Origin: Oscillospiraceae bacterium
GTDB lineage: Bacteria; Bacillota; Clostridia; Oscillospirales; Oscillospiraceae
Reading direction: 5' to 3'
Length of the DNA: 64,000 nucleotides
Assembly (NCBI GenBank): GCA_017482385.1
Contig: JAFUNI010000007.1
Coordinates: 53,343-117,342 of the forward strand
The notes under the pieces: generated by a model
What the model was told of the DNA's origin: nothing
Database searches by the model: none
The model's input: the letters and a program-made list of their open reading frames with translations, nothing else
Position numbers and translations under genes: made by a program
In this document: positions 50,326-57,966 of the stretch, piece by piece
How positions within the stretch are numbered: position 1 is the first letter of the stretch
Layout: each line of letters begins with the position of its first letter

Positions 50326-50331
50326 TTATCC

Positions 50332-50362
50332 AAAAAGCCGCCGGTTCCCGGCGGCTTTTTGT
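50332..50362 (-). terminator. Terminator of the cysteine-rich protein gene
   Basis: Stem AAAAAGCCGCCGG/CCGGCGGCTTTTT (about 50332-50360), adjacent to the stop codon at 50362; it faces the previous terminator. Confidence 0.85.
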
Positions 50363-51189
50363 TAGGTTGTAGTATAGCCGCAATCGTCCTTGTCGCAAGC
50401 CTTATCGCAGCCTGTGGGGGCAAAAGCCTGGGCCGGGAACGGGATCTTGGAGAACAGCTCGCAGGGATCCTCGGCGCAGCCGGGATTGTCACAGCACTCC
50501 TTGGTGGGCAGGCTGTAGTCCAGCACAGGCACGACCAACTGGGCATCCCGCTCCAACCGGATGATGGAGAACTGGCCCAAGGTCACCAAAAGCCGTCTTT
50601 CCTCGCCGCACAGCACCAGCTCCTCGTCAAAACAGCCGCAAATAGCCTCGGGGAGCTGCTTTACAGCGCCCTCCCGTGGGCAGCAGTTTACTTCCATCAC
50701 CTTGGAGCTGAGAACCATGGGATCCAGTACCTCCACCACGGCGGTGGGCAGATTGGCGCTGACGCGGCTCAGTCCATCGGGGCCGCCCAAACGGGTTCGG
50801 CTTGTGAAGATATGAGCCTTGCTCTCCTCTCCGCACAGCACTGCCCGCTTGGAGAAGGTGGCCACGCCGCACAGGGTCACAGGCCGTCCGCAGCCTACCA
50901 CCGCATCGGCCAAAATACGATAGAAGAAGGTGGCATTCACACAGTAGTGATGGCCATCGAAGGCCACGGGCTCTACATCTATATAAGTATACAGCAACTC
51001 TGCGCACCGCACTTTGGCGCTGGCGCAGCCATCCAAAATATTCTGGGATGTTTTGGTAAGGTACACCCGCAGATCCTCAATGCAATCCTTATCCCGGCAG
51101 CTGTCGGTGATTTTTCTGGTGTGGATGGAAAGGGCTTCCTGCAAATCTTCAATATTGCAGCGCACGCTTCCGGAGCAACGCTCTGACAT
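50362..51189 (-). CDS. Cysteine-rich hypothetical protein, possibly spore-related
   Basis: A 275-residue protein that I do not recognise as a named family. Seen: 22 cysteines (8 percent), including SCRDKDCIEDLRVYL near residue 31, NCCP, ICGC, ECCDNPGC and a final CDKACDKDDCGY; no signal peptide; a beta-rich middle with VRCAELLYTYIDVEPVAF and TLGQFSIIRLERDAQL. High cysteine without export often marks a spore coat or metal-binding protein in Firmicutes; that is inference. Start: ATG at 51189 (MSERCSGSVRC) with AGGAGGT upstream; other ATGs at 51195 and 51297 are too near or unsupported. Single-gene unit. Confidence 0.7.
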   Translation of the reverse strand: MSERCSGSVRCNIEDLQEALSIHTRKITDSCRDKDCIEDLRVYLTKTSQNILDGCASAKVRCAELLYTYIDVEPVAFDGHHYCVNATFFYRILADAVVGCGRPVTLCGVATFSKRAVLCGEESKAHIFTSRTRLGGPDGLSRVSANLPTAVVEVLDPMVLSSKVMEVNCCPREGAVKQLPEAICGCFDEELVLCGEERRLLVTLGQFSIIRLERDAQLVVPVLDYSLPTKECCDNPGCAEDPCELFSKIPFPAQAFAPTGCDKACDKDDCGYTTT

Positions 51190-51273
51190 AATCATACCTC
51201 CTATTGATTTTGGGGAGAATAAGCATCTGCTTATGGGACAGTTTATGCGCCCACAGGCTGCAAGGTGCAAAGG

Positions 51274-51310
51274 AAAACCGGGATGTATCAGAAACATCCC
51301 GGTTTTTTGG
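51274..51310 (-). terminator. Terminator of galM
   Basis: Thirteen-base-pair stem AAAACCGGGATGT/ACATCCCGGTTTT (51274-51286 with 51294-51306), next to the galM stop codon. Confidence 0.85.
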
Positions 51311-51312
51311 AC

Positions 51313-52332
51313 TTATCGGAAGGTATACTTGGTTTGAGAGCGATAATGTGTTCCGGCTTTCACAATGGGTTGCGGCCACTTAGGCTGATGCACTGCATCG
51401 GGAAAACACTGGGTTTCCAATGCAATACCGCCCCGGTGGCAGTAGATCACCCCGTCCTTGCCCTGTTCGTCCCAAAAGAAATTGCCACAGTAGCAGTGAA
51501 TGCCCGGACAATCGGTGGTGATTTCCATTTTCCTGCCGGAAACCGGATCGCAAAGCACCGCACAAGGGTTCCCATCTATCCGGAAATTATGGTCATAACC
51601 GGCTTGCAGGCGCAAGCTTTCATAGTCTTCGTCAATATCCTGCCCCACGACCTTGGGAACGCGGAAATCCATAGGTGTCCCCGCCACGCTGCGCAGTTCT
51701 CCTGTGGGAACACCTTGAGCATCGCTGGGGGTAAAATAGGCTGCTTGCAGCTGTAAGGTTTGCCCCATTGCCAGCTCCGGTCTTTGATGACCAGCCAAAT
51801 TGAAATAGCTGTGGTTGGTCAGATTAAATACGGTGTCCCGGTCGCTGACCGCCTCATAGGTAATACAAAGGGTATTCGTTTCTTCCAAAGCATAGGTCAC
51901 CCGGATATCCGCATTGCCCGGGAACCCCTGGTCTTTGTGGGGGCTGTGGAGGGAGAATACGATTTTGTTTTTTTCCTGCCGCTCTATCTGCCACAGACGA
52001 AAGGCATAGCTATCCGGACCGCTGTGGTGGCTGTGTCCGTTTTCGTTTGGGGTCAGCTGCACAGTCTCCCCACCCAGAGAAAAAGAAGCGCCACGGATCC
52101 GGTTGGCATTCCGACCCACTGTTGCGCCAAAATAGGTGGTGCTGGCAAGGTAATCGTTGGCATCATCAAAGCCTAAAACCACATCGGCAAGCACGCCTTG
52201 CCTGTCCGGAACATACAGCCGCACCAGCGTTGCACCAAAATCCGAAATTTCCGCTGTCAACGCGCCACCCGATATGGTGTATAAAAATGCCTGTTTTCCA
52301 TTGGGAAGTATACCAAAGGGTCGTCTTTCCAT
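51313..52332 (-). CDS. galM: Aldose 1-epimerase (galactose mutarotase)
   Basis: A 339-residue mutarotase that interconverts alpha and beta anomers of galactose or glucose. Seen: ISDFGATLVRLYVPDR, YFGATVGRNANRIRGA, LTPNENGHSHHSG with a substrate His, the LTNHSYFNLAG motif with the catalytic His, and AGYDHNFRID; the C-terminal IALETQCFPDAVHQP holds the catalytic Glu. The GGGGGA site precedes the ATG at 52332. It is monocistronic here and not part of a galactose operon. Confidence 0.95.
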   Translation of the reverse strand: MERRPFGILPNGKQAFLYTISGGALTAEISDFGATLVRLYVPDRQGVLADVVLGFDDANDYLASTTYFGATVGRNANRIRGASFSLGGETVQLTPNENGHSHHSGPDSYAFRLWQIERQEKNKIVFSLHSPHKDQGFPGNADIRVTYALEETNTLCITYEAVSDRDTVFNLTNHSYFNLAGHQRPELAMGQTLQLQAAYFTPSDAQGVPTGELRSVAGTPMDFRVPKVVGQDIDEDYESLRLQAGYDHNFRIDGNPCAVLCDPVSGRKMEITTDCPGIHCYCGNFFWDEQGKDGVIYCHRGGIALETQCFPDAVHQPKWPQPIVKAGTHYRSQTKYTFR

Positions 52333-52421
52333 TGGGAATCCCCCTTAATCGATCTGTTCAGTGATACAATTATACAATATGGTATATTGCTTTTCAAATA
52401 TTTCTGTGAAAACAGAAAAAA

Positions 52422-52469
52422 TTACGATATTTTGTGTTTTCCTCTTGCAAAAACCACAATATGTAGTAT
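52422..52469. promoter_or_regulatory. Two NrdR boxes upstream of nrdD
   Basis: TTACGATATTTTGTGT (52422-52437) and CCACAATATGTAGTAT (52454-52469) each match the ACACNATATNTNGTGT consensus at all but two defined positions. Their 32-base spacing equals three helical turns, the usual arrangement for NrdR repression. The second box overlaps the promoter spacer and -10. Confidence 0.85.
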
Positions 52470-52472
52470 AAT
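52445..52472 (+). promoter_or_regulatory. Sigma-A promoter of nrdD
   Basis: TTGCAA (52445-52450), 16-base spacer, TATAAT (52467-52472). Confidence 0.8.
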
Positions 52473-52517
52473 AGACAAACACACCCTATGGGAATCTATC
52501 TTCAAAGGAGTATACAT

Positions 52518-54716
52518 ATGAAAATAATCAAGAGAAACGGCGCCGAAGTGACCTTCGACCCGGCCAAGATCGCCGCCGCCATTACCGCAGCCAACAACGC
52601 GGTGGACGAAAGCGTTCGTATGACCCCCCTGCAGATCCAGCGGATCACCGAGCATGTGCAGATCAGCTGCGAGGAAATGGGCCGCAGTCCTGCTGTGGAG
52701 GAGATCCAGGACTTAGTGGAAAAGGCCATTATGGCCCACGGCGCATTTGAGGTAGCCAAGTGCTACATCACCTACCGCTACACCCGGAGCCTCCTCCGGC
52801 AGTCCAACACCACTGACGACCGAATCCTCACCCTCATTGAGTGCAACAACGAGGAAGTCAAGCAGGAAAACGCCAACAAGAACCCTACCATCAACGCCGT
52901 GCAGCGTGACTATATGGCAGGCGAGGTATCCAAGGACATTACCAACCGGATTTTACTGCCCAAGGAGATCGTAGATGCCCACAACGCCGGCATCATTCAT
53001 TTCCACGACTCCGACTACTATGCCCAGCATATGCACAACTGCGACCTGGTGAACCTGGAAGATATGCTGCAAAACGGCACGGTCATCTCCGGCACGCTGA
53101 TCGAGAAGCCCCATTCCTTCTCCACTGCCTGTAACATTGCCACCCAGATCATTGCCCAGGTGGCATCCAACCAGTACGGCGGTCAGTCCATCAGCCTTAC
53201 CCATTTGGCACCCTTTGTGCAGATCAGCCGGGAGAAGATCCGCAAGGCTGTAGAAAAGGAGATGGCAGAATTGGGCATCGATCCCGGCGAGGAAGCTGTT
53301 TCCAATTTGGTGGAAACCCGGCTGCGTGAAGAAGTCAAGCGTGGTATTCAGACCATTCAGTACCAGGTCATCACGCTGATGACCACCAACGGCCAAGCCC
53401 CCTTCATTACTGTATTTATGTATCTGAACGAGGCCCGGAACGAGCAGGAAAAGAAGGACCTGGCGCTCATCATTGAGGAAATGCTCCGTCAGCGCTACGA
53501 GGGTGTGAAAAACGAAAAGGGCGTGTGGATCACCCCCGCCTTCCCCAAGCTGATCTATGTACTGGAGGAGGACAACATCACCGAGGACTCCCCTTACTGG
53601 TATCTGACCCGGTTGGCTGCCCAGGTCACCGCCAAGCGGATGGTTCCCGACTACATCAGCGAGAAGAAAATGCTGGAATACAAGGGCGACACCTATGTAT
53701 GTATGGGCTGCCGTTCCTTCCTGACCCCCGACCGGTTCACCGAGGCCGGTGTGGGCAACATTGCAAACGCCGGCAACTATGAGCCGGGCAAGCATAAGTA
53801 CTACGGCCGTTTCAACCAGGGTGTTGTCACCATCAACTTGGTGGATGTGGCTTTGTCCTCCGGCAAGGATATGGACAAGTTCTGGCAAATCTTCGACGAG
53901 CGGCTGGATCTGTGCTATCGCGCCCTGCTGTGCCGCCACGAACGGCTGAAGGGTACGCTGTCCGATGCCGCTCCCATTCTGTGGCAGTACGGCGCATTGG
54001 CAAGACTGCAGAAGGGCGAGCCCATCGACAAGCTCCTCTACGGCGGCTATTCCACCATTTCCTTAGGCTATGCCGGCCTTTATGAGTGTGTAAAGTATAT
54101 GACCGGTCGCTCCCACACCGACCCGGAGGCCAAGCCCTTTGCGCTGCAGGTGATGCAGCATATGAACGATGCCTGCAAGGGCTGGAAGGCCAAGCACGAT
54201 GTGGACTTCTCCCTCTACGGCACACCCCTGGAGTCCACCACCTACAAATTTGCCAAGTGCCTGCAGCAGCGGTTCGGCAAGATCCCCGGCATCACCGACA
54301 AGTCCTATATCACCAACTCCTACCACGTCCATGTGGCCGAGGAGATCGATGCCTTTACCAAGCTGCGGTTTGAATCCGAGTTCCAGCAGCTCTCCCCCGG
54401 CGGCGCTATCAGCTATGTGGAAGTGCCCAATATGCAGCAGAACATCGACGCTGTGTTGGAAGTGATGAAGTTCATTTACGATAATATTATGTATGCCGAG
54501 CTGAACACCAAATCTGACTACTGCCAGTGCTGCGGCTTTGACGGGGAGATCGAGATCCGGGAGGATGACGGCAAGCTGATTTGGGTCTGCCCCCAGTGCG
54601 GCAATACTGATCAGAACAAGATGAATGTGGCCCGCCGCACCTGCGGCTATATCGGCACCCAGTACTGGAACCAGGGCCGCACCCAGGAGATCAAGGACAG
54701 AGTTCTGCATTTATAA
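52518..54716 (+). CDS. nrdD: Anaerobic ribonucleoside-triphosphate reductase
   Basis: A 732-residue class III ribonucleotide reductase, which makes deoxynucleotides without oxygen using a glycyl radical. Seen: an N-terminal ATP-cone (MKIIKRNGAEVTFDPAKIAAA, to about residue 90), the catalytic barrel, a zinc site of two CxxC pairs (CQCCGF, CPQCGN, near 675 and 695), and the glycyl-radical motif RRTCGYIG with the radical Gly near 710. Start: ATG at 52518 with AAGGAG; 30 bases of upstream in-frame sequence are excluded. The activase gene nrdG, usually adjacent, is not next to it. Two NrdR boxes overlap its promoter. Confidence 0.97.
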   Translation: MKIIKRNGAEVTFDPAKIAAAITAANNAVDESVRMTPLQIQRITEHVQISCEEMGRSPAVEEIQDLVEKAIMAHGAFEVAKCYITYRYTRSLLRQSNTTDDRILTLIECNNEEVKQENANKNPTINAVQRDYMAGEVSKDITNRILLPKEIVDAHNAGIIHFHDSDYYAQHMHNCDLVNLEDMLQNGTVISGTLIEKPHSFSTACNIATQIIAQVASNQYGGQSISLTHLAPFVQISREKIRKAVEKEMAELGIDPGEEAVSNLVETRLREEVKRGIQTIQYQVITLMTTNGQAPFITVFMYLNEARNEQEKKDLALIIEEMLRQRYEGVKNEKGVWITPAFPKLIYVLEEDNITEDSPYWYLTRLAAQVTAKRMVPDYISEKKMLEYKGDTYVCMGCRSFLTPDRFTEAGVGNIANAGNYEPGKHKYYGRFNQGVVTINLVDVALSSGKDMDKFWQIFDERLDLCYRALLCRHERLKGTLSDAAPILWQYGALARLQKGEPIDKLLYGGYSTISLGYAGLYECVKYMTGRSHTDPEAKPFALQVMQHMNDACKGWKAKHDVDFSLYGTPLESTTYKFAKCLQQRFGKIPGITDKSYITNSYHVHVAEEIDAFTKLRFESEFQQLSPGGAISYVEVPNMQQNIDAVLEVMKFIYDNIMYAELNTKSDYCQCCGFDGEIEIREDDGKLIWVCPQCGNTDQNKMNVARRTCGYIGTQYWNQGRTQEIKDRVLHL

Positions 54717-54791
54717 TAGTTTTTGTGCAATTTGCACAATTTTGTCTATTAAATTTTTACTTTCATAATCGGAAATTCCCAAAAACCACCC
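54717..54791 (+). other. nrdD trailer
   Basis: AT-rich DNA with no hairpin close to the nrdD stop. nrdD transcripts would have to run to the hairpin at 54877-54907 or end by other means. Confidence 0.4.
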
Positions 54792-54820
54792 TTGCAATTT
54801 CCAATTTATGGTGGTATAAT
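54792..54820 (+). promoter_or_regulatory. Sigma-A promoter of the candidate small RNA
   Basis: TTGCAA (54792-54797), 17-base spacer, TATAAT (54815-54820); predicted start about 54827. Confidence 0.7.
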
Positions 54821-54826
54821 CAATTC

Positions 54827-54914
54827 ATGAATAACAATATTTCTCCTTTTCATCTTCTTATCTCTCTTTTTGCGGGGTACCGGCACCACAATATGTGGTG
54901 CCGGTACTTTCCTT
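54827..54914 (+). ncRNA. Candidate small RNA (about 86 nt)
   Basis: Between its own promoter and a perfect 14-base-pair terminator hairpin (54877-54890 with 54894-54907, then TTTCCTTT). The first half is strongly pyrimidine-rich with several TCTCC/TCTTC segments that could pair with ribosome sites. An alternative is a leaderless small frame starting at ATG 54827, which runs through the hairpin; the RNA reading is preferred. Confidence 0.5.
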
Positions 54915-54917
54915 TAT
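54877..54917 (+). terminator. Strong terminator before the permease gene
   Basis: Perfect inverted repeat with arms GTACCGGCACCACA/TGTGGTGCCGGTAC and three-base loop, then TTTCCTTTAT. It ends the candidate small RNA and perhaps nrdD read-through. Confidence 0.85.
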
Positions 54918-54930
54918 CCACAAATTATAC

Positions 54931-54959
54931 TTGCATTTTGTCGAAACAAGGTGTATAAT
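54931..54959 (+). promoter_or_regulatory. Sigma-A promoter of the permease with internal Spo0A box
   Basis: TTGCAT (54931-54936), 17-base spacer, TATAAT (54954-54959). The spacer carries TTTTGTCGAAACA, whose core TGTCGAA (54939-54945) is an exact Spo0A-box match. Leader of about 105 nt to the ATG. Confidence 0.75.
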
Positions 54960-55069
54960 CGGGAAAGAAATAAAACTTGGGGAAGGAGGAAGTGCTTCGC
55001 TGTTTTTGCAGTGGCATTTTCTCCTTTTTTGCAGGTTGTATTTTGAAAAAGAAAATTGGAGGAAAGAAA

Positions 55070-56392
55070 ATGAAACTCATCTATGGCATCAAAGACAAAC
55101 CCAAATTTGGCCAAATGCTGATCTTCGCATTCCAGCAGGTTCTGGCAATCCTGGCAGCTACCATCGCTGTTCCCGCAATCGTCGGTAACGGTATGTCCGC
55201 CGCCGCCGCTTTATTTGGCGCAGGCGTTGGCACCATCGTTTACCAGCTGTTCACCAAGTTCCGCAGCCCCGTGTTCCTGGGCTCTTCCTTTGCCTTCATC
55301 GGCTCCATGGTCGCAGCCTTCGCCGGTGCGGTTTCCGCTTCTGCCGGTTTTGCAGGCATCATCCTGGGTGCTGTGTTTGCAGGCCTTGTTTATGTGGTCA
55401 TCGCTATCGTGGTTAAGCTGGTTGGCGTTAAGTGGATCAACAAGCTGATGCCCCCCGTGGTTATCGGACCCACCGTTGCTCTGATCGGTCTGAGCCTGGC
55501 TGGCGCTGCTATCAAGGACGTGTTCTCCTACGGTCCTCAGGATGCCAACGGCGCCTTCATTATGAGCGCTCCCGCTTGGGCTTCCTTTGTCTGCGCTATG
55601 GTTACCCTGCTGGTGGTTGTGATCACCTCCACCTATGGCAAGAAGATGGCCAAGCTGATCCCCTTCATCATCGGCATCCTGGCCGGCTATGTTGTGGCTG
55701 CTATCTTCACCGTTTGCGGCATTCCTGTCATTGATTTCTCCCTGTTCAAGGATATGACCATCTTTGCTGTTCCCGAGTTCACCTTCCTGACCGCTCTGAA
55801 GGGCGTTAAGGAAATTGACGGCTCTTACATTGCTACCGTTGCAGTTGCATACATTCCCGTTGCTTTCGTGGTCTTTGCTGAGCACATCGCTGACCACAAG
55901 AACCTCTCCTCCATCATTGATGAGGATCTGCTGGAGAACCCCGGTCTGCACCGCACCCTGCTGGGTGACGGCGTTGGCTCCATGGCCGGCGCTATCTTCG
56001 GTGGCTGCCCCAACACCACCTACGGTGAGTCCGTTGGCTGCGTGGCTATCACCAAGAACGCCTCCGTTGTTACCATCACCACAGCTGCTATTATGTGCAT
56101 CGTGATCTCCTTCTTCGGACCCTTCGTTGCATTCCTGGATTCCATCCCCGGCTGTGTCATGGGCGGTGTCTGCACCACTCTGTATGGCTTCATCGCTTGC
56201 TCCGGTCTGAAGATGATCCAGAAGGTAGACCTGAACCAGAACAAGAATCTGTTCGTGGTTGCTTCCATTCTGATCCCCGGCATCGGCGGTATGGCTATGG
56301 CCATCGGCAAGGTCACTCTGACCGGTATCGCCTGCGCTCTGATCCTGGGCATCATCGTCAACCTGGTTGTTTCCAAGGCTAAGGACGAATAA
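55070..56392 (+). CDS. uraA: Uracil/xanthine permease (NCS2, UraA-like)
   Basis: A 440-residue NCS2 nucleobase:cation symporter with about fourteen membrane segments. Seen: FAFQQVLAILAATIAVPAIVG (TM1), VFAEHIADHKNLSSI with the substrate-binding Glu-His, and FGGCPNTTYGESVGCVAITK, the NCS2 signature near residue 290, closest to UraA (uracil). Start: ATG at 55070 with GGAGG eight bases upstream; an in-frame TTG at 54977 is excluded because it begins in the leader. A terminator follows. The substrate is uracil or a related base by family. Confidence 0.92.
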   Translation: MKLIYGIKDKPKFGQMLIFAFQQVLAILAATIAVPAIVGNGMSAAAALFGAGVGTIVYQLFTKFRSPVFLGSSFAFIGSMVAAFAGAVSASAGFAGIILGAVFAGLVYVVIAIVVKLVGVKWINKLMPPVVIGPTVALIGLSLAGAAIKDVFSYGPQDANGAFIMSAPAWASFVCAMVTLLVVVITSTYGKKMAKLIPFIIGILAGYVVAAIFTVCGIPVIDFSLFKDMTIFAVPEFTFLTALKGVKEIDGSYIATVAVAYIPVAFVVFAEHIADHKNLSSIIDEDLLENPGLHRTLLGDGVGSMAGAIFGGCPNTTYGESVGCVAITKNASVVTITTAAIMCIVISFFGPFVAFLDSIPGCVMGGVCTTLYGFIACSGLKMIQKVDLNQNKNLFVVASILIPGIGGMAMAIGKVTLTGIACALILGIIVNLVVSKAKDE

Positions 56393-56407
56393 GCTTACGA
56401 AAACAAA

Positions 56408-56438
56408 AATCCCACCGCTTATGCGGTGGGATTTTTTA
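56408..56438 (+). terminator. Bidirectional terminator between uraA and the ligase-like gene
   Basis: Eight-base-pair stem CCCACCGC/GCGGTGGG (56411-56418 with 56423-56430) with A- and T-runs, between converging genes. Confidence 0.9.
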
Positions 56439-57839
56439 TTTGTCTAACTTAAATTCTGTAAAGGCCAGCATAGCCGAGTACAAAAGCACAGGGCCTACAT
56501 TGAAAAAGTGACAATCCAAAAGGCTTGTCAGCAGCAGTGCCAGTATGGACAGCGCCACAAAGGTCTTGTCCTTGGAGGGATTTTTTAAGAATAACTTTAC
56601 CGTCTGAACTCTGTGAACGATGTAACCGAACAGGCACACAACACCGCCGGTTGCCAGCAATTGGATCAGTGTGTTGTGCCAGCGGGGTGGGAACAGGGCT
56701 GTAAAATTATCTACCTGTGCCCACACATAAAGCTCTTTGTAATTTACAGGGAAGAATGTTCCGCCGAATATAGGATATTTCAAAAACTGCTTGATGCCCT
56801 CTTCGTAGCCCTTTCGGCGCTCGGCAAAGGAATCCAGGCCAATGTCGGACATCCGGCTGAACAGGAGCTGAATTTCCTTTTGGAATATCAGCAGGACCAG
56901 CAAAGGAATCAACGCGCTGATGGCATAGATCACGATCCGTCCCTTTGTGTGGCGTGTGTGTATCAGATAGAACACATAACTGACCACAAAAATCAGCACG
57001 CCCATGATCATAGAAACCCGGGAGCAGGTAAACAGCAATGCTGCGAAAAACACAAAGGCTGACAGAAATCCGAACCAGCGGAAACGGCCCTTGATCGCCA
57101 AATAGAAGGGCAGCGGGATCATCATGGCAAGGAGGGCGCCCATACTGTTGTAGTTGCCCCAACCGGTGAAGATATGCTCTCTGTGAATGGTGCCGCCGAC
57201 CCAAATCTCTTTTGTGAGATAGATGCCAAGCAGCTCCGCCACCAGCACATAGCCAACGCAGATACCCATCCAGTACACATAGGCTTTGGGGGCTTGTTCC
57301 CATTTTACTGAACCGCTGAACAGCCAATAAAGCCCCGCCACCGCCACAAATTGGATGGCTGCAAACAGCAGATTCCGCCAGCCGTATTCTGCCCAGTGAC
57401 CGCTGCACAAGCCGGAAATGGCATAGGTGATGCCCAGCACGCACATACCGGACAGCAGTTTTCGCTTTTGATTCAGAAATTTTTTACCGCCGAAATCCGG
57501 ATCCTTTACCAGCCGGTACACAAGGCTTCCTGCCAGCACAGCAAGCAGCACACCTAAGTAAATTCCCCCGCCGGACAGAGAAAAAATAGACTGCTCATTC
57601 ACACCGGGGTTATTGGCCGCTGAGGGGGAAATATATGCGCAGGCAAACACCGGCATCAGCGGCAGCAGATCTCGGCCAAACAAGCAAACGCAGGCAGCTA
57701 AGAGAAGCAAGACCGTATAGGCGATCAGCTCCTGGCCAAACACATTTGCCAAAACCGCCAAACAGCCCAGCACCACAAAATAAAAAGGCGAATACAGGAA
57801 TTTGTCAAAGCGTTGGCGAAAAGATTGCAAAATTCCCAT
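56436..57839 (-). CDS. O-antigen ligase/polymerase-family membrane protein
   Basis: A 467-residue protein with about twelve transmembrane helices and a large extracytoplasmic loop (about 320-390), the architecture of the WaaL/Wzy superfamily (PF04932). Seen: TCSRVSMIMGVLIF and the conserved loop region with RWHNTLIQLLATGGVV, whose Arg and His are typical of these enzymes. Members join or polymerise surface glycans, or transfer them to cell wall. It is isolated from any glycosyltransferase cluster here, so its glycan is unknown. The gene starts with an ATG at 57839 with GGAGGTG-like sequence upstream. Confidence 0.8.
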   Translation of the reverse strand: MGILQSFRQRFDKFLYSPFYFVVLGCLAVLANVFGQELIAYTVLLLLAACVCLFGRDLLPLMPVFACAYISPSAANNPGVNEQSIFSLSGGGIYLGVLLAVLAGSLVYRLVKDPDFGGKKFLNQKRKLLSGMCVLGITYAISGLCSGHWAEYGWRNLLFAAIQFVAVAGLYWLFSGSVKWEQAPKAYVYWMGICVGYVLVAELLGIYLTKEIWVGGTIHREHIFTGWGNYNSMGALLAMMIPLPFYLAIKGRFRWFGFLSAFVFFAALLFTCSRVSMIMGVLIFVVSYVFYLIHTRHTKGRIVIYAISALIPLLVLLIFQKEIQLLFSRMSDIGLDSFAERRKGYEEGIKQFLKYPIFGGTFFPVNYKELYVWAQVDNFTALFPPRWHNTLIQLLATGGVVCLFGYIVHRVQTVKLFLKNPSKDKTFVALSILALLLTSLLDCHFFNVGPVLLYSAMLAFTEFKLDK

Positions 57840-57906
57840 AGATTCACCTCCAAATCATAGTTATTTTATTTTAGCATAGCCCCCAAATTTAGTCAAGGAA
57901 AAGCAG

Positions 57907-57935
57907 TTGCCCTTTGGGCGCAACTGTGGTATGAT
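57907..57935 (+). promoter_or_regulatory. Sigma-A promoter of larE-larB-larC
   Basis: TTGCCC (57907-57912), 17-base spacer, TATGAT (57930-57935), then AAAGGAGG before larE. Confidence 0.6.
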
Positions 57936-57966
57936 AATGTAGCTATAAGGAAAGGAGGTCTGCGCG

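Noticed and set aside
54914-54922. A perfect DnaA box TTATCCACA
   Set aside because: Only one copy was found; an origin needs a cluster of boxes and usually nearby dnaA or dnaN, which are absent.
54983-55030. AAGGAG/CTCCTT with T-run in the permease leader as an attenuator
   Set aside because: Only six base pairs enclose a 32-base loop; too weak to claim without folding or comparative data.
54977-55069. 31-residue N-terminal extension or leader peptide of the permease
   Set aside because: It would start at TTG without a suitable site, while the ATG at 55070 has GGAGG and matches the family start.
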